64,000 nt of DNA from Circinella minor (taxonomy: Eukaryota; Mucoromycota; Mucoromycetes; Mucorales; Lichtheimiaceae). The stretch spans positions 27,523-91,522 of the forward strand of contig JAEPRB010000164.1 in NCBI GenBank assembly GCA_016758965.1. The letters run 5' to 3'. Numbering within the stretch: position 1 is the first letter of the stretch; every line of letters starts with the position of its first letter. Positions 56,740 to 64,000 of the stretch are shown here, one piece after another. The notes beneath the pieces are model-generated. The model did no database searches and was not told the DNA's origin. It saw only the letters and a program-made list of their open reading frames with translations. A program made the position numbers and the translations under genes.

Positions 56740-59570
56740 TGTTATTTGTTGTTTTTTCTTTTAGATTTCTTTAATAGAAGAGAGAGTTTGTATGTAAATG
56801 CTGTATGTACAGTAATAGAAGAACCGCTTGGAAAAGTTTGTATGTATAAGTTTATGGGGATGAAATTGGGGAATATGAATAAACAAAATAGACAAAAGAT
56901 ATTGAAGAAAGAGAGGGGGGTTTTTTGGTTTTTGATCTATTACGAAAAGAAAAAAAAAAGATGAAAAATAAAAATAAAAAAGAGAAAGATGCAGCAAAAA
57001 AGAAAACGAAAAAAACTGAGAGATGGAGGCATCCTTTATTGGATCCAGATTTTTCAAAAAAAAGTAAGGGCTGGCTTACGATAATCACGGATTCCTTATC
57101 TCGGACGTCGAATAACCAATGATAACATCTTCTTGATCTCTTCTCTGAGATCACATGTATATTGTAGTGTATGTGTATGTGTGGGTGTGTAAAGTTTATA
57201 TGTTATATAACAATTTAAAGCTGACAAAAAATATCCTCCTAATCCCCATGTTACTCAAAAAAAAACTGGAATCTTTTTCTTAGTTCTTTTATTTATTTTT
57301 TATTATTGTCATTTTTTTAATTCACTTGATTTCTGACGTTGTGTTTACTTTACATGTGAATTGGGGGTGTTAGCTCTGTCTATTTGACTATAATCAACGC
57401 TAATGAACAATTGTAGTCCCCCCCCATTCGGAATGTGTTATCTTTCATCTTATCATGCACCAACCAAAGTTGAGCAACCAAGCAACCACCTTTTATCTCC
57501 GATATATTTCAATAACCAACCTCTGTCCACCCAAATTTTCTCATTTTATATCATATAAGGAATGTCCCTGTTTTCCGAAATCTTTTTTTTTGTTCAACCT
57601 CTTTGGTTACTACAACTCCACGTCATATTTTTGATCGTCCAACAGCTACTTTTGGTTTTACATGTGCTTTGTTTCATTTTCTATACATTTTATTTTTTTC
57701 TGATAACAAAAAAGATGATAAAATATTTTTTTTATTTTTTATTTACGTATCTAGAGTATGTGCATATGGTTATAAAAAACAGTGTAATATATATTTACAG
57801 AAAAACATAGAATGATTGTTTGTCTTTCCCTCTCATTATCATCGGTTACTTTCGGGAAATCCAAAGGTCAACATTGGAAAGAGTAAGATGTGACAAGTTT
57901 TTTTTTTTCTGCACGGTATTGACAAACTTGGGGGTGAACTGTAAAAGAAAAAGGCTTTGTTTAATAGGTTGATGTACGAAATAACGTTTATGGTATATAT
58001 TATCCAGTTTTGTCTTGATTCTATTATATCTCTATTTCTGAGTATGTAATGAATTTTATTGGTGATACGAGATTGTTTTGATCTAGGTAGCCAATAAAAT
58101 CACAGGATTTCTTATCAGTGCCGTTAAGGGTCGGATGATAATAAAATAATTTTCGTTCTTGTATAACTTCACACAATGTAATATACATAGCTTTTTTCTG
58201 TTATCACGGGCCAGAAAAGGAGTATGTGTAATTATTTTTATATATGTTCGTGTATGTATATGAGAGAGAGAGATAGAGAACGCGAGGTACCTTTTAGAGA
58301 TTTCAGATGATTTTGACTGATGATGTAGCTTTATTTTTGGAAAAAAACAAAAATAAAAAGCTTGTTCTTATTTTTATTTTTATTTTGCTTCATTTACTAT
58401 CACTCAGCATTTTTGTTTATTAGTTTTTTTTTTCTAGATTATAGATAGCAACATATCATATAAGATCAAAAAATGAGTATACTATAAAGATCCAATAAAA
58501 TAACGAGCGGTGTTTTTTTTGCTATGAACCTTGAGGAAGACGAGAGAGATATCAGCTTTTCCAGCTTAGATAAGGTAAAATAGAATAAAATTACGGGAAA
58601 CTCAAATGTGTCCGTGTAACCATTATTTTTTATCCGAACTTTTTCCACGATCTTACATTTATCAATCCTATATTAACATCATAAAATTACCCCGCTAAAG
58701 ATTAATCCACCCTATTATAGCATTTTGATACATCAACAAACCGTCATACCCAAAAATATATTCCAAAAGGTCATCACCCCCACCTTTTTTTTCATTTTTA
58801 TCATTGTTTATAGAATGTGAACTAATGTAGATTAAGTTTTTTTTATATATACTTGATCGATACAATGGAGTTTCCGATTATTTTTTTTATTTGTTTGTGT
58901 ATTTATTTCTTTTGATCATACCGATTTGGGAGGGAGAAAAAAAGAAAATATAAATTTTGCCAGTTAACCCCCCTTTTTTTATATCTTTTTATGCTTTCCT
59001 GTACATCTAGTATATAATCTACATTTTAATCAGCTTTACATTTACTTCTTGAGTTTCCTTTAATATTTAATAACCTGTATATGAAATAATGATATATCAA
59101 ATATCTGTTTTGATTTTGTTGTATGTTAACTTATAAGTTATTATTATTTTTTCAGTAAAGATTAAAAGCACATAGTAACACATAAAATAAACTTTAAAGC
59201 AGTTCTACCCATACTATCATTTTGATTGTTGAAGATGAACTTTCTAATGTATTCATGCAGACTTTTTCTCTCAAGGAATCTAAACTACTAGTCAAGATTA
59301 TTCGGGAAAAATACGTATTTGGATAGTTAGATAAGAAAGAAAAACATTTTGACATCTAAAGTAAGTTATTATTAATAGATTAATGTTGTATCGCACAATT
59401 AGCATATAGGGAAGTTTTAAGTTGCTCGTACCCATCCGATTTTATGGTTTTTTTTTTCTCCAATGGAACGACTTGACAATCGTCTCCCACGAACCAAATG
59501 AAGTAGTATTCTATGGATAAAAAAGAATTGAGTAAAAGTTATTGGTGTTGTCTATTGAATCCTTTTTCCG

Positions 59571-59585
59571 ATAATCCGGAAAATA
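59571..59585. repeat. Dispersed motif ATAATCCGGAAAATA, copy B
   Basis: Identical to 13908-13922. Here it forms part of a near-palindrome, TTTTTCCGATAATCCGGAAAA (59564-59584), as a transposon end might. No partner end was found. Confidence 0.3.
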
Positions 59586-61169
59586 GTTTAGCTCAGCTTT
59601 TTTCTTCTGACTAGGGTTCTTGCGGGTTATAGTCAAATATCTTAGTTCAAAGAGATAGCCTGAAATGGAGTTTTAAATTACATAAGGATCTCACGACCCT
59701 GGATGAATTAGAACCTCTCTATTTCCACGCGTCTCTTCAGTATAAAAACATTGCATATTTTTCTATTACGTACATTTATCTTTAATTGAGTCCAATACTT
59801 GACCAATGGTTGTTCAAAAAAAAGGCTCAGTATATATTATAATGAACTTGTTTTTTTTATATAGTGATAGATATATAGATATAACAACAACTTGCTTTGA
59901 GGTTGGTTTTTCGTTTTTGTCAAATAAAAAAGCATGCCGTTCACTTAGTAGTTTTGAAGTAAAAAAAATATGCCTCAAAGAATATTTATCTGTTCACTGC
60001 TTCTTGGTTACCGTATTGTGTTGTTGCTATATATGATCTTCTTTAGTTAAACGTCTTAGTAGCTAATATTATTTATTTTCACACGTTTACAATTATAAAT
60101 AGTACCATTCCTTTTGTAAATATCATTTCAATTTTTTTAAAGGAGATGAAATACTCTTAAGCTGTTTCGTTGAAGACTAATTTGTTCTCTAGCAAAGGTA
60201 ACTTTTTGCAGTTTCTATGAGAATTAAAAATACGCCTATTACTTTACGATTTGAGATATTCTTGTCAGAGTACAGGTAGAAAAACAAGTTGAGCTTTGTC
60301 TACCACGATCTGTTGTGACGTCCAACTTCTTTGAGCTTGTCCTGGACTGGTCTTGGAACTGGACTATTTGTTTTTCTTCTGACTCTTCCACACACACATC
60401 ATACACATACATCATACGTATATATATATATGGTGGTACCAATATCTATGTGCCAAAGTTTATATCATATAAAAATAAGACAGCAAGAAGCAACAAAGAT
60501 ATTTTTTTTCTGAGAATAAAAAGACCAGTTTATCCAATAGCCAATCGTTTTTGAAGTGAAAACCATTAATTTGTACGGCCAGCATCGTTATGTCAATGTC
60601 AATATCTATTAAAATATAGATAGTGTATTTATTAAAGCGGAAGACTAGTTGGACCTATATTTATAGGCTTGTGACCCTTTTCTTGAGCGCATTATGAGTA
60701 AGAAAATAAACACTGTATGTATAGAAAAAAAAAACTATAACTAAAATAATAATAACTAAAAACTTCAGTAAGATGAATTATTAAATTGTGTGCAATATAA
60801 GAATTTTGGCAATACATTTTAGGTCCCTATTTCAAGTTTTAAAGTGACAGAAAAAATCATTTGTTTAGCTATACATTATATTACCAGTAGAAAGTTTATC
60901 AAAGAAAAGCAATATAACCTTTTGCAGGGCTTTTTTCTATCATTTTAAAAGCTTGGGATGATGAAAGGGGATGGAAATGATAGCAAGAAAGGATTTTGGT
61001 GTGTAGCGGTAAGAAAGAAAAAATACACTAATAATCTTATGGAAACCAAAGTTACACACGTCCTTATAAATAACTTATAAACAAAAAGATTGATTGATTT
61101 GAACTCTGAGATTATATACGAAAATCTTAAAGTTTAGAAACAAAACAAAACACATAGTACGCCAACATC

Positions 61170-61187
61170 TTTTTTTTTAAAAAAAAA
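61170..61187. repeat. T(n)A(n) homopolymer palindrome
   Basis: About 9 T followed directly by 9 A in gene-free DNA. Confidence 0.75.
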
Positions 61188-62036
61188 CACAACCGTTATG
61201 TGAAAAAAGCATAGCACAAGTAATACAAAAGAAAAACAGTTGTTAGAATCAACTTTTTATTTTATTTATGAAATGTGTATCACTTTACACTTAATAGTTT
61301 AACCTTACAAAAATAGCATAAATATCTCCTAGAGAAAGATATTAATTATTACTAGATATTGTCATACTCTTTTTTAACAACTATTAACGAATTTGTGATA
61401 TCATAGTACTAATTATCCTTCAAAGAAAAAAGATGTGTGTACAGTGTACTTTGTTTTTTTTCTACAAGAATGAATTGTTTCATTTTATTTTATTTTTCAA
61501 AAAAAAAAAAAAATCACACATATAAATACACCACAGAGTTTATATCGAAACTCTAGATGTATTATTGAAGACGGGCATAAAAAAGAGGAGTAATAAAATG
61601 GTTTATGAGAGAGAAAAAAGGTTATTTTTTGTATTTGTATTTTATGATATATATAATAAAAAAAAGATGGTTAATGATGGAATGCCTTTTGTTATATAGA
61701 AAAAAATAGCGCAAAAAAAAAAAAAATAGAGATAGAAATAAAGGGATAAAAAAAAGCTTTTTTTTTCTTTTTGGTTCGATTAAAATGACTATGTATAGTA
61801 AAATGGAGAAGAAAGTTGTTGGATATCATATATATTTTTTTCTTTTTACACACAAATAATTTATGGGAGATTAGTTGATACCCCTTTTTAAATTATTGGT
61901 TTTTTTTTTGTTCCTTGAAATGAGATAGAAAAAAGAGAGGAAGTGTGTATGTACGTCGGTGTGCGCATATATGACTGTATGTGTGTTATTTTAAAGAAGA
62001 GAATGAGCAAAAGAGAGAAAGAGAAAATTGAAAAAG

Positions 62037-63674
62037 TTATTTGCTTCTTGGATCAATATGATCTTTGGAAGTTTGTTGTTGTTGCATAACTGAAGGGGGT
62101 CGAGAAGAGGAAATGGTATGATCAGTATTATTAGAATTTGAATTCGCTGCTGCCGCTGCTGCTGCCGCTGCCATTCCTGCATATGTTTGTTGAGCTTGAG
62201 CCGTTAAAAACGCCATATATTCCTCTGACAGAGCCGGTAATTGTTGTTGCTGTTGGAATCCCATTTGCTGTGCAAATTGTTGCACGTGTGCTTGTGCTTG
62301 AGCTTGAGCTTGAATGTGTTGTTGATTAGGAGCTTGTTGACCGGTAGGCATCATCGCAACAGGTACAGGTACAGGCACAGGTACTAACGCAGGCTGTGGC
62401 TGTTGCTGTGGTTGTGGCTGCTGTCGATGTTGCTGGTCCCCGCCTCCTATTACAGGTTGCTGAATCGGTGCTTGGTATTGTTGAGATATCGGTGTAGGAG
62501 ATGATGTACAAAAGGAAGATTCAACACTTGTTCTTAATACGGGAGAAGGAACACGGTGCGGACGACTCGCCGAAGATGCTCGACGAGCAGCAATGGTCTT
62601 GTTTGCTAATTGCTGCTGTAAGAAAGAACACGCCAAATTATAGGCATATGATGTGTCAGTACTCCAATTCTTATTTGTTTTGTTTTGAATGGTGTAGCCA
62701 CCATGGTTAGTAAGATTACATGTACCACCATACTTAGTCCCATGTTGCCAGGAACTAGCAGGAGCATTAGTACTTACACCATTCATATTATTATTGTGGT
62801 TGTTATTATTGATATGTAAATAGGGTGGGTTTCCGTTATTGTTTTGCTGTTGTTGTTGTTGCTGTTGTTGTTGTTGATGGTATCGTTGGTTGGCCAATTC
62901 GAACAGTTGATTACGGTCATGTTGAGTAGCAGAAGCAATCAAACGACTGTACTCATCAGCAAATTGGTCATAAAATCCACTAAAATCACCATTACCCATT
63001 AATTGACTTGGATTAATACCCAAATTATCGGCCAATGCTTCAACATTCATTTGCAAATCTTCAATATCTTGTGCAATGGCATGAACAGATCGTTGTGCTG
63101 CATCTATGGTTTGTGTGTTGCTTTGGATACCACCTTGTATATCACTCATACTACTTCCAGATGAAACACTACTCGAGTAACGAATTTCATCGCCTATAGA
63201 GTGCAGCATCCCACTATAAGGTATAGTAGGTGAATTGGTGGTTGCAGCTGCGGTTCTCGCTAACCCTCCTTCTACCATTGTTGTTGGTGGGGATAGAGTT
63301 GGAGATCCAGCAATGGGCACAGAAGGTGGGGGTAATGGTTGTGTTCCTATTGATGATGTTGCAACACCAATGGTAGTAGGTATGACACCTGTATTAATAG
63401 TAGACGGCGTGCTAATGGAAGAAGAAGAAGAAGAAGTAGCACCTTCAGAAGACAATGAGGGATCTGATGATGGTTTTGGAGAATTGGATAAACTTGAGTA
63501 TAATTGATTTGTTGCGGCAGTAATGCTTTCGAAAAATTGCATTTGTGGTGTCATATCTGGGGATGAGTACTTACCCGACATACTTTTTTCGGCAGAAGGA
63601 GTATCTTCTGGAACCGACATACCAGCCAACGAGGCAGCTTCCTTGATCAATTGGCGAGGTACACTAGATGCCAT
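62037..63674 (-). CDS. Gln/Asn/Ser-rich protein of unknown function, 5' end unresolved
   Basis: Single open frame from MASSVPRQLIKEAASLAGM (63674) to the stop at 62037, 545 residues. The frame stays open to 63839, but that extension is Phe/Tyr low-complexity and contains a likely splice acceptor, so Met at 63674 is used. The N-terminal 60 residues look structured (SVPRQLIKEAASLAG, GKYSSPDMTPQMQFFESI). A helical, hydrophobic-patterned stretch, QSNTQTIDAAQRSVHAIAQD onwards to DQFADEYSRLIAS, lies at about residues 185-265. The rest is Ser/Pro, poly-Gln (62841-62878), Asn-rich, and Pro-Val/Gln-Ala repeats, ending in poly-Ala. Composition suggests a nuclear co-regulator or a signalling scaffold, but I recognise no domain. 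A likely upstream coding exon, apparently frameshifted, lies at 63866-63940. Confidence 0.65.
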   Translation of the reverse strand: MASSVPRQLIKEAASLAGMSVPEDTPSAEKSMSGKYSSPDMTPQMQFFESITAATNQLYSSLSNSPKPSSDPSLSSEGATSSSSSSISTPSTINTGVIPTTIGVATSSIGTQPLPPPSVPIAGSPTLSPPTTMVEGGLARTAAATTNSPTIPYSGMLHSIGDEIRYSSSVSSGSSMSDIQGGIQSNTQTIDAAQRSVHAIAQDIEDLQMNVEALADNLGINPSQLMGNGDFSGFYDQFADEYSRLIASATQHDRNQLFELANQRYHQQQQQQQQQQQNNNGNPPYLHINNNNHNNNMNGVSTNAPASSWQHGTKYGGTCNLTNHGGYTIQNKTNKNWSTDTSYAYNLACSFLQQQLANKTIAARRASSASRPHRVPSPVLRTSVESSFCTSSPTPISQQYQAPIQQPVIGGGDQQHRQQPQPQQQPQPALVPVPVPVPVAMMPTGQQAPNQQHIQAQAQAQAHVQQFAQQMGFQQQQQLPALSEEYMAFLTAQAQQTYAGMAAAAAAAAANSNSNNTDHTISSSRPPSVMQQQQTSKDHIDPRSK

Positions 63675-64000
63675 ACCTTTATATATATAGATATAAAAGG
63701 AATAATAAAAAAAAAATTGGTCAAAATTTGTATAAAAGTAATCAAACAGGAGAAAATTCCAGAAAAAAAAAGCACGGCAATAGTAGTAGTGGTAGTGAAT
63801 GAGATGATTAGTTAAAAATAATAGATCAATTGTAAGCACTTGATGAAAGGATAGAAAAAAAATACCACCGAGAACAAAACCATTGATATCAGGAATGTTT
63901 CCAAGATGTCGTCAACTTCTTCATATAAGCCAAGATCCATTAATAATTTAGAGCTTTTTTTCGTTATCCATATATGTGTGGTATACTGCTTTTATATGAC
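63675..64000. other. Upstream region of the Q/N-rich gene with a candidate 5' exon
   Basis: On the minus strand, ATG at 63940 opens MDLGLYEEVDDIL, and a second frame ending at a GTATTT donor (63865) reads NIPDINGFVLG. An intron 63865-63677 would join the second frame to GGMASSVPRQ. The two halves are one base out of register at about 63904-63908. The remaining sequence to the window edge shows nothing further. Confidence 0.35.

Larger units (their letters stand above)
56740..62036. other. Gene-poor stretch (about 5.3 kb), no gene seen
   Basis: Upstream of glutamate synthase (its promoter lies in the first few hundred bases, with A-rich and G-rich runs at 56900-57050) and downstream of the Q/N-rich gene. 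It holds poly-A/T runs, a T9-A9 palindrome at 61170-61187 and the second copy of a dispersed 15-base motif (59571-59585). Frames at 57562-57815, 59806-60036 and 60239-60554 are hydrophobic low-complexity or domainless. Confidence 0.55.

Noticed and set aside
57562..57815. Overlapping hydrophobic plus-strand frames in the spacer upstream of glutamate synthase
   Set aside because: Both are Phe/Leu/Ile/Tyr low-complexity from T-rich DNA, in two competing frames, without domain or splice support.
61771..61790. GGTTCGATTA, resembling a tRNA B box, also GTTCGATC near 7410
   Set aside because: No matching A box, acceptor stem or anticodon arm could be folded around either site.
63675..63839. In-frame N-terminal extension of the Q/N-rich protein to a Met at 63839
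   Set aside because: Phe/Tyr/Ile low-complexity translation of T/A-rich DNA containing a good splice acceptor before GTATGGCATC; better read as an intron.

Overview
This window looks like nuclear DNA of an early-diverging filamentous fungus, most likely Mucoromycota (Mucorales-type). It is very AT-rich, has long gene-poor spacers full of homopolymers and (AT)n tracts, and its genes are broken by many short GT-AG introns. The protein set is fungal: Zn2Cys6 regulator, V-ATPase subunit a, fungal-type NADH glutamate synthase, complex I accessory subunit and DHA1-like MFS carriers. A WRKY-like zinc finger, reported only sporadically outside plants and known from some basal fungi, supports the placement. 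No prokaryotic operons, rRNA, tRNA or CRISPR arrays were seen. Exon joins were worked out by hand; for most genes the spliced length came out divisible by three, which is a check on the models.

Layout: (1) 1-4067 minus, 5' two-thirds or so of an XMAP215/Stu2 microtubule polymerase, running off the left edge. (2) 5247-6329 minus, complex I B14.5a/NDUFA7-type subunit. (3) 7982-9949 plus and 11063-13167 minus, two closely related MFS transporters arranged tail to tail. (4) 16015-18397 minus, cytochrome P450. (5) 19811-22484 minus, tyrosyl-DNA phosphodiesterase TDP1, with a 17-nt exon carrying its first catalytic motif. (6) 22793-24960 minus, BAR-SH3 adaptor, divergent from (7) 25563-29420 plus, V-ATPase subunit a. 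(8) 29855-33051 plus, an M13 (neprilysin-like) ectopeptidase with altered active-site residues. (9) 35245-38467 minus, Zn2Cys6 transcription factor whose zinc cluster is spread over five exons, one of only 7 nt. (10) 40104-41645 minus, Q-rich protein with a divergent WRKY-like zinc finger. (11) An 8.3-kb gene-poor stretch with a possible decayed transposase. (12) 49918-56739 minus, NADH-dependent glutamate synthase, 2084 residues. (13) A 5.3-kb gene-poor stretch. (14) 62037-63674 minus, Q/N-rich protein of unknown function with an unresolved 5' end.

The genes do not form one pathway; this is ordinary eukaryotic gene order. The two local relationships that matter are the inverted MFS duplication and the shared divergent promoter of the BAR-SH3 and V-ATPase genes, both linked to endomembrane or vacuolar function. 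The items most worth following up are the WRKY-like regulator with a changed DNA-contact heptapeptide, the M13 protein lacking a zinc-ligand glutamate, the microexons that carry essential residues, and a possible one-base frameshift in the last gene.
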